Assembly: GCA_947650365.1 (NCBI GenBank)
Contig: CANTAL010000023.1
Location: 379,501-443,500 of the forward strand
Direction of reading: 5' to 3'
DNA from: Chamaelirium japonicum
Lineage: Eukaryota; Streptophyta; Magnoliopsida; Liliales; Melanthiaceae
Length of the DNA: 64,000 nucleotides
Part shown: positions 50,910 to 61,399 of the stretch, piece after piece
How positions within the stretch are numbered: the stretch's first letter is position 1
Layout of the letters: each line of letters opens with the position of its first letter
Position numbers and translations under genes: made by a program
Notes under the pieces: generated by a model
What the model saw: only the letters and a program-made list of their open reading frames with translations
What the model was told of the DNA's origin: nothing
Databases searched by the model: none

Positions 50910-51077
50910 TGTTATGAGATCGTTCGATCGGATGGCTGTCTGCCATCGGATCTCTCCTATGGATTAGGGTTTCCCATAGATTGCTTAGGCCCTAAGTAAG
51001 ATTATCCTATAAATAATATGCAACCCTTTTAGGGTGGGGCACATTTGACAGCTCTCTCTTTCTCCCATCTCACAATA
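50910..51077 (+). mobile_element. Short LTR-like unit (168 bp)
   Basis: Starts TGTTATGAGATCGTTCG and ends ATCTCACAATA; a PBS-like CATTATCAGCACAA follows. It is the same length as its direct-duplication partner at 28339-28506 and has the same downstream change into a short AT-rich piece (AATCTAATTAAATAAATATT). Confidence 0.66.
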
Positions 51078-52256
51078 CATTATCAGCACAAACATGTCGA
51101 GCCCCATAGAATCTAATTAAATAAATATTTAATTGATTACATAACTTCTTCTCTCTTCTCTCTTCGACATGTTCGTACTGATAACGTGTTGTGAGATAGG
51201 AGAAAGAAAGAGCCATCAAACATGCCCCACCCTAAAGGGGTTGTATATTCTTTAAAAAAAAGAGAAAAGAACGGAGAGATAAACGAAGAAAGAAGAACTC
51301 CTACTCTAATCCTTTGGCCATGGGTATAAGTATGAAGTTAGAAGGAAGCTAAATTCTAAAACTCCACTTCTTAATATTTATACGACCCATCAGATCTCTA
51401 CCATCTCTTTATTTATTATACTTATTTAATCTCACAACATGTTATCTGTATGAACATATCAAGCCCAGCCGACTAGTCACAAGAAAATGGAGAAAGAAAA
51501 GAAAACAGAAGAAAAAGAAAAAAAGAGAAAAGAACGGAGAGATAAACGAAGAAAAAAAAGATAAGAAGTTCTGCTCTAGTCCATTGTCCATGAGTATAGG
51601 TGTGAAGTAAGAAAGAATATAAATTCCAAAACTCCACTTTTGTCTTCGTTTCTTTCTCCGTTTTCTAATGACTGACCGGCTCGGCTTAACGTGTTGTGAG
51701 ATGGGAGAAAAAAAGTGCTATCAAATATACCTCACCCTAAAGGGGTCGTATAAATATTAAGAAGTAGAGTTTTGGAATTTACATTCCTTCTTACTTCACA
51801 CCTATACCCGTGGCCAATGGACTAGAGAGGCCACATGTATATTATTTATTGGGTAAGATAACTTAGGGCCTAAGCAATCTATGGTAAACCCTAATCCATG
51901 GGACATTACTTTGGGAAAAAGCAAGACTTCTTCTCGCTTCTCTCCTCGTTTATCTTACTGTTATTTTCTCTCTTTCTCCCATCTCAAAACACTTTATCGG
52001 TACGAACATATCGAGCTCAGCTAACCAGTCATAGGAAAACAAAAAAAGAAGAGAAAATGAAAGAGAGAGAAGAAGAGAGAAGAGAATGAAAAGATTTAAT
52101 TATATTATTGAGAACTGGAGTTTTGGAATTTAGATTCCTTCTTACTTCACACCTATACCCATGGCGAATGTACGGGAGCAGGACTTCTTCTCTCTTCTCT
52201 CTTCGTTTGTCTCTCTGTTCTCTTCTCTCTTCTTCTCTCTCATCTATCTTCGTTTC

Positions 52257-53087
52257 TCTCTCCGTTTTCTTGTGACTAGTTAGTTGGGCTCAACATGTTC
52301 GTACTGAATAGGAGAGATTATTTAACTAATATTATTTTTAGTCCTGCTCCATATTTAATCTCTCTTCTTCTCTCTCTTCTATGGAGATTTGGAATTTAGA
52401 TTCCTTTTTACTTCGCACATATACCCGTGGCCAAAGGACTGGAGCAGGACTTCTTCTTTCTTCTCTCTTTATTTATCTCTTTTTTATCTTCTCTCTTTTT
52501 CTCTCTCTTCTATGGAGTTTCAAAATTTAGATTTCTTCTTACTTTACACCAATACACATGGCCAATAAACTAAAGCAGGACTTCTTTTCTCTTCTCTCTT
52601 TATTTATCTATCTATTCTTTTCTCTCTTCTTTTCTCTCTTCTGTTTTCGTTTCTCTCTCTATTTTCTTGTGACTGGTCGGTTGGGCTCGATATATTCGTA
52701 CGGATAACGTGTTGTGAGATGGGAGAAAGAAAGAGTCGTTAAACGTGCTCCACCTTAAAGGGATAATATATTATTTATAGGGTAAGCTTACTTAGGGCCT
52801 AAGCAATCTATAGGAAACCTTAATCCATGGGAGAGATCCGACGGTGGACAACCATCCTTCTTACTTCACACCTATACCCATGGCTAATGGACAGGAGATG
52901 GACTTCTTTTCTCCTCTCTCTTCTTCTTTTTCTAATTATCGGATAGTTTTCCACCATCGGATCTCTCGTATGGATTAGGGTTTCGCATAGATTGCTTAGG
53001 CCCTAAGTAAGAAGAAGTCATGCTCTAGTCCATTGGCCATGAGTATAGGAGTAAAGTAAGAAGGAATCTAAATTCGAAAACTCTACT
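52257..53087. repeat. ~830-bp segment present only in the second duplicated copy
   Basis: In the first copy the sequence passes from CTTCGTTTCTC directly to CACTTCTCAATAGTATC near 29644. In the second copy the same two flanks are separated by about 830 bp of repeat-family modules, including an LTR-like piece near 52700-52840. Short CT-rich matches at the ends would allow a deletion in copy 1 by misalignment; an insertion in copy 2 is the alternative. Confidence 0.6.
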
Positions 53088-53099
53088 TCTCAATAGTAT

Positions 53100-53483
53100 C
53101 ATCTCAATGTTATTATGATTATCATATTAGTGCTACTATAATTTTTTAAATTAAATTAAAATTTTATTTAATTATTAAATAATTTAATTAATTTAATAAT
53201 TATGTTTTTAGTAAAATAATTAATTTATTTAATTATTTTATTATTTTATTATTTAATTAAATTTATTATTTTATTTATTTATTATTATTTTATTATTAAA
53301 TAATTAAATTAGGTAACTATTTAATTATTTAAATTATTAAATAAAGAAATAATGATTTAATTATATAATTAATTTATTAATTTATTTTATTAGTTATTTC
53401 TTTATTTATTATTTTAGTTTTAAATAATTAAATAATTAGTCAATTATTTAAACGGAGTGGGAGAACGTAGAGATAAATAATAG
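53100..53483. repeat. AT-rich block flanking gypsy copy B
   Basis: Direct-duplication counterpart of 29690-30045, very similar and in the same orientation, ending in AACGGAGTGGGAGAACGTAG before the LTR of copy B. No gene is seen. Confidence 0.75.
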
Positions 53484-54214
53484 TGCCTGTGGGTGCAAAT
53501 TTTGGCAAAAAGCCCCAGAGACTGCGGGACCCACCAGCCCTGCCTGGGGAGCCCACGGAGACCGCCGTGGGGCTGGGGGGTCCATAGAGACTACCGCGGG
53601 ACCCACCAACCCTGACTGGGGGTCCACAGAGACTACCGCGGAACCCACCAGCCCTGCCTGGGGGGTCCACGAAGATCGCCGTGGGACCCACCAGCCCTGC
53701 CTGGGGGGTCCACAGAGACCGCCGCGGGACCCACCAGCCCTATCTAGGAAATCCCCGGATACAAAGGCAAAAACCGCCATTTGCCCCGGATTTCCTCCCA
53801 GAGTTTTTCTATATATAGTAGGACCTTCAAATGTAAAAAAATCCAGAACCAAACTCTGAGAACTGATTTCTAGAAACCAGAACCCAGAGATCTGACTTTG
53901 ATATTCCTTTACTTTCAATCTCCTTTTCAAAGAGATCAGTGACACTCGACCTGTCGTGGTCACTTCTACTGGAGAGTTAGTGAATTCGGGTTGCTCCCTA
54001 TAGCACGGAGACGTAGGCTTCGGCTGAACTCCGAGATCACACCTTGTGTCAATCTCCTTACTGTTTGCATATCAAAAATCCCAACACAAAGTCATCAAGA
54101 CATCAACCTTTAGACCTACCTTCCATTCAGTAGATTGATCAAAGATCTTTGACTCGACTTCAATTGACTGGTGGCGTGGAGTCTTCGGATCGGCACGAAG
54201 ATTTTCCCCCTATA
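53484..54214 (+). mobile_element. 5' LTR of gypsy copy B
   Basis: Counterpart of 30046-30792: starts TGCCTGTGGGTGCAAA, TATA box TATATATA at 53820-53827, and ends CCCCCTATA before the PBS region at 54216-54234. The terminal CA has changed to TA. The GC-rich minisatellite at 53526-53755 has lost part of a unit near 53565-53585. Confidence 0.72.
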
Positions 54215-54427
54215 GTTTGGCACTGTCTGTGGGATTCGTTCGAAAAGCCAAGTTTGCTCTACATCAAACATCAGATCGGTTGAGCAGACAACTGGTCTAG
54301 ATAGTCAAACTTCCCAGCCCCTTCAGTTGAGCAAACAACCGTTAAGACACCGGCAATATTGTTGCATCCTTCGCTCTCTAAAAGGCGAGGACGAAGCATC
54401 AGGATCATCCAGAGGGAAGTAACACAC

Positions 54428-55668
54428 GTCAAGCTCATCCAGAGACTCGTTCGATGAGTCAACGGCTCAACTTCGGGCAGCCCCTCGCTATCCCCGAAAT
54501 GGGGGTTTGATCAAGGAGCGAAAGATCGGTCGATCGACCGATCACTCCACCTCTCCGACAGTCAATAGAGCAAATTGCCCTTGCTCTTGCTGAAAACCCA
54601 CCATCTACCTACCAAATCTTGGCTATCGACTTTCAGCTGTTGCAATTGGCTAAACAAAACACCACCCTCACAGCTGAAAGGGACGCCCTCAAGAAGGTAG
54701 CCTCCGAAGCCAGAATTGCTCTCCCTATCCCTTCATTCGACAAGAGAGTTGATCCGCCACGGTAATCGATTCACTCTGAACCACGAAGGTCAATGGGCAC
54801 TACCACCCATGATAGGATTCGTTGCAACCCAACCCCCTCTGCGGCTCCATGGAAGTAGAGTGTCTGGGATCGTATCGATGACGAGTCCTCTCAATCATCT
54901 TCAGGTTGCAACTGTGTCAGGCAGACACAGTCGAAGCCCAACTTGCGAGGGAGGCACCGGATGAAAGGAGCGCCCTCAAAAGGCAGAACTTCTTCATCCT
55001 TCCCACTCCAACATAAAGCTGGAATGGATCTTCGCCACCAACTCCATCCCGCAACCACTCAAAATCCTGGACAAGACCTCTCGATCTTACCTCTCGATCT
55101 GCATCCAGGTCGGGGGCATGGTCGTAGGGAAGGATACTCTTCTACTGGACCTCTCCACCGAAGTTTGTTTTAATTGTCCTTTCCGAGGGGATGGAGAACT
55201 CCAACTCTCCCCAATTTCAATTGTCTCAAAGGGGATCCTACCCTTCATATTCTAGCATTCAAGCAAGCAATAACGCCACACGAAGAAGAGAATAATGTGC
55301 TTTGCTAAACCTTCGCCGGAAGCCTCGACGAGCCATCTCTCGATTGGTACCATAACCTTCGGGCTAGATCCATCACCCAGTTTGGAGTATTTGCAAACCA
55401 CTTTGTGCAAAACTATCAACTCAACTTGAAGCATGAGAAGAAGCTCGATTCCCACTACCGGCTGAGGATGGGAGCAGATGAAAGTCTTTGCAGTTTCACA
55501 CGAAGATTTTGCAACAAGCACGCCGCTCTCTCAGGACGGTATCTGGATGATGAGGCCATCATATTAGCCTTCCAAAATGCCCTCCGGTTCGATCTGTATA
55601 TCTATAATGATTTCATCCGCAATCCTCCCCCTTTCTTGGGTTTGATGTTTGATCGAATTCAGAGGTAG
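54428..55668 (+). pseudogene. gag of gypsy copy B (broken)
   Basis: Same region as 31005-32231, with a different set of small indels. The first codon is ACG rather than ATG. The core around 55330-55668 reads DWYHNLRARSITQF, RMGADESLCSFTRRF and ILAFQNALRFDLYI, and ends at the shared TAG (55666-55668). The family signature is clear; the gene is not functional. Confidence 0.76.
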
Positions 55669-55949
55669 ATCGAAGTCAAAGACGATCAGGTCGCTCGAAA
55701 GGGACAAGAAACAAAACGACAACCTGTCGAGAGAGAAGCCCCAAAGTATACCGCCAAAGTGCACAATGCAGAGGCAGTAGCCCCCCTGCACGCAAGCGGT
55801 CGAGAAATAACGGACGTAGATCGCCTCCGAAGAAGAATACATTCACGGATTGGACTTTACCGATCGAGCAGATTCTCGATCAAATTCAATATCAGGAATT
55901 CCTCCGAAGGCCGAATCCTTTACAGTCTATACCAAGGTCACAGCTGATA

Positions 55950-56990
55950 AAACGGTCTACTACAATTTTTATCATAGTCACGGCCCTTCTACCGATCAAT
56001 GCTACCGGCTGAGGTACCATCTGGGGGATCTACTACGAGAAGGCCATCTCCAGGAGTTCATCAAAGGCGGACAAGATCAACGCTGACCTTTGGCAAAAGG
56101 AAAAGAAGCTTGCTGGATCCACCAAATATCTACCGATCAATCACTTATCGCTGTGCGTGCTAACATCTTCGGCATTCATGGAGCATTGCACAATCAAACA
56201 CTGACAGGGAAAGAAGTCGATCGGCAAGTGTGACACATATTCAATGTTCGCTCTGCAGCGAACAAAGAAGACACCTGGATCGAAAAACCTATCAAAGGCT
56301 TAACTTGGCCATCTATCATCTTCAACGACTCTGATCTTCAAGGAATCCATACTCCACATCGGGACCCCCTAGTCCTGAAGCTCATCGACGGGAGCACCGT
56401 CAACCGCATCCTCATCGATACCGGAAGCTCTATCGTCATGTTCTCAGACTACTTCAAGCGACTGGGACATAAATATATAAGCCTCGAAGTTGTCCCGACC
56501 ATGATCATGAGCTTCAACGGGGAGCAGAGCATAACAAATAGGGGAATCAAGATTCACCCTCGACCTCAGTCGAGAGACTCAAGTCTCCGTAAGAGTCACC
56601 GTTGTCGAAGGAACGTCCAATTACAATGTCATCCTGGGGCGGCCTTTCCTTCACCAGATCAATGCTATATCCTCCTCCTACCACCAACTCCTCAAATTTG
56701 CAACAAGAGAGGGTATCATCTGCATCCGAGGAGATCAACAAACCAGGAGATCTTACGAAGCGGCAGCTGTAAAAATAGATCGCCGAATAAATCTTGTCCC
56801 CCCGAAGCGACCAAGAGATGAAGCTGGTCCTTCTTCAAGATAGCAACCAAAGGAGATCCCACTATTCGAACCTCTGCCAATCGAATGGGAGACCTCACCC
56901 TCAATCAAAGAAATCATTCCAATCAATATCGGCAGTGGAGATCTTTCTCGAGAAACCTTCATCGGTACCGGTTTCAGCGACGCAGAAGCG
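55950..56990 (+). pseudogene. gag C-terminus and protease of gypsy copy B, DTG intact but frame broken
   Basis: Encodes HSHGPSTDQCYRLRYHL and LREGHLQEFIKGG, then a stop near 56085 and another near 56232. The protease active site ILIDTGSSIVMFSDYF is intact with D-T-G at 56417-56425. A frameshift at about 56540, just after SFNGEQSIT, moves the ILGRPFL region into another frame. Copy B therefore keeps the residue copy A lost and lost the frame copy A kept. Confidence 0.76.
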
Positions 56991-56996
56991 CGAGAC

Positions 56997-58010
56997 ATGG
57001 TATCCTTCCTTCAATCCAACATTGACGTCTTCGTCTGGTGTTTCGAAGACATACCCAGGATCAACCCGGAGGATGCTTGTCATCGGCTCACAAACAATGA
57101 AGGAGTGAAGCTCGTCAAACAAAAACCACACACAATCCGACCAGAACGACAAGCTGCAGTTCATAAGGAGATTAATAAGCTACTCACAGCAGGCTTCATT
57201 CGTGAAGTAGAGTACCCTACTTGGATCTCCAACATAGTCCCTGTCCCTAAGAAAAATGGCAAAATCAGGGTCTGCATCTACTTCACTAACCTCAACAGGG
57301 CTTGCCCTAAAGACCCATTCCCTATACCAAGGATAGATAGACTCGTTGACGCCACTGCTGGCCACGAGCTCCTATCTTTCATAGACGGATACTCTGGGTA
57401 TAATCAAATCCCGCTACATCCGGACGATCAAGAGAAGACATATTTCATGACAGACCGAGGTCTCAACTGCTATAACGTAATGTCATTCGGCCTCAAAAAT
57501 ACTGGATCGACCTATCAAAGGGTAGTCACGAAGATGTTTGAATAACAAATCGGCCATAACGCTGAAGTCTATGTCGATGATCTACTCACCAAAAGTCCTA
57601 ATCGGGAGAGCCACTTCTTCGATCTAGTAGAGATGTTTCAAATCCTCCGAAAATACCATGTGAAGTTTAACCCAGCAAAATGTGCCTTCGGTGTTCAATC
57701 GGGTAAATTCCTAGGTCACCTTGTGACCAGGAGAGGCATCGAAGCCAACCTCGACCAAAGTTGAGCTATCCTCGATATGCCATCGCCTACCAATCGGAAG
57801 GAAGTTCAACGCCTCACTAGAAGATTAGCTACCCTTAATCATTCATCTCAAAATCTTTCGACAAGTGCAAACCGCTCTTCGATAAGTTACGAAAGGCAGA
57901 TACCTCTGGATGGAGTACAACTTGTGAACAAGCATTTCAAGATGCCAAAAATTATCTCGTGTGTACTCCTATTTTGACAGCTCCTCTCCCAAAGGAAGAT
58001 CTCTAGCTCT
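56997..58010 (+). pseudogene. Reverse transcriptase of gypsy copy B (broken)
   Basis: The first 183 codons (56997-57545) are open and cover the linker (FLQSNIDVFVWCFEDIPRI) and the RT entry and palm: PTWISNIVPVPKKNGKIRVC, LSFIDGYSGYNQIPLHPDD and FGLKNTGSTYQRVVTKMFE. The frame ends in a TAA (57543-57545) shared with copy A. YVDD follows in the same frame at 57570-57581. Another stop (TGA near 57763) is private to this copy; the TAG at 58004-58006 is shared. A Tyr replaces Asp in VCIDF at about 57280. Confidence 0.85.
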
Positions 58011-58425
58011 ATCTTACCGTCACTGATTAAGCAATTATTGCGGTCCTGGTCAGCAGAAGGGAAGACATTGAATATCTGATCTACTACATCAGTCATACAC
58101 TTCTCCCGACAGATACACGATATTCAAAGATTGAGAAGGTAATACTAGCCTTGCTCACCGCATCACGACGTCTTCAACCCTATTTTATCTCTCATTCGAT
58201 CACCGTTATCTCAGAGCACCTACTCAAAGACATCCTAGACAAGGCTGGTCGAGCAGGTCGAATGACCAAATGGGTGATCGAGATGAGTGCTCTCAGAATT
58301 CAATTCGAGCCTCGTACTTCGCTCAAAGAGCAAGCTGTAGCTTACTTCCTTGCCATTTCCCCGTGGAAGATCCTATTGTATGGAAGGATGATGTCAAAAT
58401 GCACCTCGATAATGAAAACGAACCT
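58011..58425 (+). pseudogene. RT-associated RNase H of gypsy copy B
   Basis: ILALLTASRRLQPYFISHS, then LLKDILDKAGRAGRMTKWVI and EFEPRTSLKEQAV-type sequence corresponding to 34571-34978. A one-base loss in the FLADFP segment (about 58355) breaks the frame. Confidence 0.74.
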
Positions 58426-58489
58426 CCGCTCAACTCTGCTCCTACAACCATCAATCATAGTCCCGAGACTCCCAATACTTCAACTCGAT

Positions 58490-58890
58490 GAAAGCTTTAT
58501 ACTGACGGAGCTTCAAGTGCAATCGATTTGGGAATTGGGATAGTCTTGATATCCCCCGAACTCGATCACCTCCAAAAGGCTATTCTCCTCTGATTCAACG
58601 CTACAAATAATAAAACAGAATACGAAGCACTTATCTCTGGATTGGAGATTGTTAGATCCTTGGGGATGGACCGTCTTGTTGTCCACAGCGACTCCCAACT
58701 GATAATTCAACAAATTAATGGGGAGTATACAGCTCGCGAAGAAAGGATGCAACACTACTTGGCTTTGGTGATGCATCATCGACAATGATTCAATAACATC
58801 GAATTCCTTCAAATCCCAAGGGCCAAAAATCAAGAAGTTGATGCTCTAGCTAATGATGCTTCAGTACTTAGAGATTCACTCGGAGAAAGG
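58490..58890 (+). pseudogene. Second (archaeal-type) RNase H of gypsy copy B
   Basis: Same order of motifs as 35049-35440: LYTDGASS, NKTEYEALISGLEIVRSLG, VVHSDSQLIIQQINGEY, IPRAKNQEVDALANDAS. There is a stop at the start (GATGAAAGC, TGA in place of the TGG codon) and others inside. It ends with a TGA after GER that both copies share. Confidence 0.8.
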
Positions 58891-59130
58891 TGAATATAGA
58901 TCGACTATCAAGAATCATCAAAAACCACCATCGAACAGCAGATCGTTGCCACTAATGAATGGTCTGGGGTTGGAGACAGCCGATTTTCAATCTTACAACA
59001 CATGACCTCAGGGATTGGAGACTGCCAATTTATAACTTTTTCAAACATGGCAGAATGCCAGATGATCTAATTCAAGCCAGAAGACTTCAAAGAAAGCTTC
59101 CATGCTACAGCCACCAAGGAGTAGATCTAT
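58891..59130 (+). pseudogene. Pre-integrase linker of gypsy copy B, truncated at CACTA junction
   Basis: Encodes GWRQPIFNLTTHDLRDWRLP and ARRLQRKLPCY as in copy A. It stops at ...GATCTAT (59124-59130), the same base as copy A; the next base starts CACTACAAGAAATT. Integrase and 3' LTR are missing. Confidence 0.78.
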
Positions 59131-59900
59131 CACTACAAGAAATTGCACATTTAGCGACGCTTATCTACGACGCATATCCTTTTCTGTCGCCGAAAGTTGC
59201 CTTTTCGCGACGTCATATCTTATTCGTCGCAAAATTGTGTCGCTAAAGGTTTGCTAACATAGTTAAGTTCGTGCCTAGGAGGATAAAGTTTTTTGGCGAC
59301 GGTAAATGGCTATTTGGCGACGCAGTTAGACGTCGCTAAATTATTTATGTTTAGCGACGAAATAAATTATGTCGTGGAAAATTAAAAATTTTGGCAACGA
59401 GACTAAGTATGCTGCTAGTTGTAATCGGCGACATAGTTATGCGTCGCAAAATTATTTATGTTTAGCGACGAAATAAATTATGTCGCGAAAAATTAAAAAT
59501 TTTGGCGACGGGACTAAGTGTGCTGCTAGTAGCAATTGGTGACGTAATTGTGCGTCGTGAAATTCCTGTTTATGACATCGCAAATTCTTAATTTTTTATA
59601 GCGACGTTGTACGTGTGTCGCAGAATCATTCCGTAAAATAAAATTTTCGCACCTTTAAGGGGACTTTTTGGTTACGATAAATAGCTATTTGGCGACACAA
59701 TAAGATGTCGCTAAATTGTTTACTTTGTGCGACGAAATAAATTTAGTCGCAGAAAATTAAAAGTTTTAGCGACGAGAGTAAGTATGCTGCTAGTTACAAT
59801 TGGCGACATAGTTATGCGTCGCAAAATTCCTTACGCATATTCTCAATTTTTTATGGCGATGTTTTTCGTACGTCATAGAATCGCTAGGAGAATGCAAGAA
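59131..59900 (+). mobile_element. CACTA (En/Spm-type) transposon end, truncated
   Basis: Starts with CACTACAAGAAATTGCAC, the typical terminal inverted repeat of plant CACTA elements, and continues with many GCGACG/CGTCGC words as subterminal repeats. A block of about 376 bp (from 59293) repeats from about 59669, and within it a unit of about 111 bp starts at 59341 and 59452. No transposase is visible. The opposite terminus (ending TTTCTTGTAGTG) is not seen before the sequence changes near 59900, so this is one end or an internally deleted piece. Orientation is set by the 5'-CACTA end. Confidence 0.82.
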
Positions 59901-59922
59901 TTTATAACCCCACAACCGTCTT

Positions 59923-60335
<413 letters not shown>

Positions 60336-60436
60336 GAAAAAAAAAAACTAAACTAAACAAAAACCTAAATAAATAAATAAATAAACCAAAAACCAAAACC
60401 CAAACCCGAACCCGAACCCGTCCCCAAAACCCAACC

Positions 60437-60520
60437 CAACTCTCCCTCTCTCTCTCCCTCTCCCTCTCCCTCTCCCTCTCATCTCACCCGAACCCATACC
60501 CAACCCAACCCAACTATCAT

Positions 60521-60563
<43 letters not shown>

Positions 60564-60660
60564 TCTCTGATCTCTCTCCCAATCTCTTCCGATCTCCTCC
60601 CTCTCACCGGATCTCTCACTCTCTCTCTCGGATCTCTCTCCTCTCTCTACCCGATCTCCA
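60437..60660 (+). promoter_or_regulatory. CT-rich promoter/leader of ATG2
   Basis: Runs of CCCTCT and a (TC)15 tract (60531-60560) precede the ATG2 exon, with CCCAAACCCGAACCCG words just upstream (60390-60420). CT-rich tracts near the transcription start and in 5' leaders are common in plant genes. No clear TATA box was found in the 200 bp upstream. The transcription start cannot be placed from sequence alone. Confidence 0.5.
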
Positions 60661-60717
60661 CCCCCAACAGCCGCCGCCCCCCTTGACCCTAAGCCCGGCC
60701 GCCGCCCCCCTCCGGAT

Positions 60718-60729
60718 ATGAGCGAGTAG
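60718..60729 (+). other. Upstream ORF 1 in ATG2 leader (M-S-E-stop)
   Basis: ATG AGC GAG TAG, 227 bases before the ATG2 start. It acts only if the transcript begins upstream of 60718. Confidence 0.45.
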
Positions 60730-60857
60730 ATACTTTGTAGTGGTTTCCCTCCGGCTACGAAGTCCCTTTATTACTGCAAGCTTCTCCCCCAAAGGCACTT
60801 TCCTTCTCGTCCCGTCTCTCCTTCGTTTCCCCGCACCCTCCCAGCTCTTGGCGTCCG

Positions 60858-60899
60858 ATGGAAGCAAACCCCTCCCCTCGACCCGCCGAGAGTTTCTAG
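60858..60899 (+). other. Upstream ORF 2 in ATG2 leader (13 codons)
   Basis: ATG GAA GCA ... TTC TAG encodes MEANPSPRPAESF and ends 45 bases before the ATG2 start, so reinitiation is possible. It is in frame with ATG2 (60858 and 60945 differ by 87) but separated by its own stop. Confidence 0.45.
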
Positions 60900-60944
60900 A
60901 AGGAAGACGAGGAGGAGCCCCCCGCCGGCGGCGGCCACGGTGAG

Positions 60945-61148
60945 ATGTTCCCGTGGGATTTCGCGAGGTCTGCGGAGGCGATGTTCTCCCGTTGGGCGAT
61001 CAAGTGCGTCTGCAAGTTCCTGCTGAAGAAGCGGCTCGGAGATCTAATCCTCGGCGACATCGACCTCGACCAGCTCGACGTCCAGCTCTCCCGCGGCACC
61101 ATCCATCTTGTCGACCTCGCCCTCAATGTCGATTTCCTCAACCAGAAG
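60945..61148 (+). CDS. ATG2: Autophagy-related protein 2, exon 1 (N-terminal chorein domain)
   Basis: ATG2 is a very large rod-shaped lipid-transfer protein that moves phospholipid from the ER to the growing phagophore and works with ATG9 and ATG18. The 68 codons begin [20 protein letters not shown], continue with [20 protein letters not shown] and [20 protein letters not shown], and end in VDFLNQK. This matches the start of plant ATG2 and the chorein_N domain shared with VPS13. The start was chosen because MFPW is the usual ATG2 N-terminus; position -3 is G. The exon ends AAG followed by GTACTC, a good donor in phase 0. It is GC-rich, unlike the repeats upstream. The usual second exon is not found in the window, so either intron 1 is longer than 2.85 kb or this is a gene fragment. 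Confidence 0.9.
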
Positions 61149-61399
61149 GTACTCAGCCTAGGGTTTTTCCCTCGCTGCAATTTAGACTGCCCCTCTAAAT
61201 TACTATTGAATATCCCATAATTTGGGAAAGGGGGTGGCGATTTGGTTTGGGGTAAAGTCTCCCCCTTGGACTAGTGTAGTCGAGTAATTCCGCTTCTAGT
61301 TCTTACTTTTTATATTCGATTGTTGGTGATGGCAAGGAGACATCAAACAAAGGAATGAAATAGAAACACAAATTTACTGTTAGGTCAAAATTCAACTAG

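Larger units (their letters stand above)
47138..59130 (+). repeat. Second copy (Y-Z) of direct duplication, includes gypsy copy B
   Basis: Direct copy of 24598-35693. It ends at the same gypsy nucleotide (...GATCTAT), here followed by a CACTA transposon terminus rather than by the inverted arm. Relative to the first copy it has about 830 bp extra at 52257-53087 and about 70 bp extra near 51131-51200, both built of the same repeat family. Confidence 0.9.

Noticed and set aside
1-53483. Centromeric satellite array
   Set aside because: No short monomer (about 150-180 bp) runs head-to-tail; modules are irregular, occur in both orientations and contain LTR-like ends. The 168-bp unit is always separated by other modules.
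60358-60420. Telomere-like CCCAAACCCGAACCCGAACCCG
   Set aside because: Plant telomeres are long TTTAGGG/CCCTAAA arrays; here a short degenerate AC-rich run grades into a CT-rich gene leader.
60616-61180. Minus-strand ORFs opposite the ATG2 leader and exon 1
   Set aside because: They are shadows of GC-rich sequence; the plus strand gives a clear ATG2 match and a splice donor, and the minus-strand translations show no recognisable domain.
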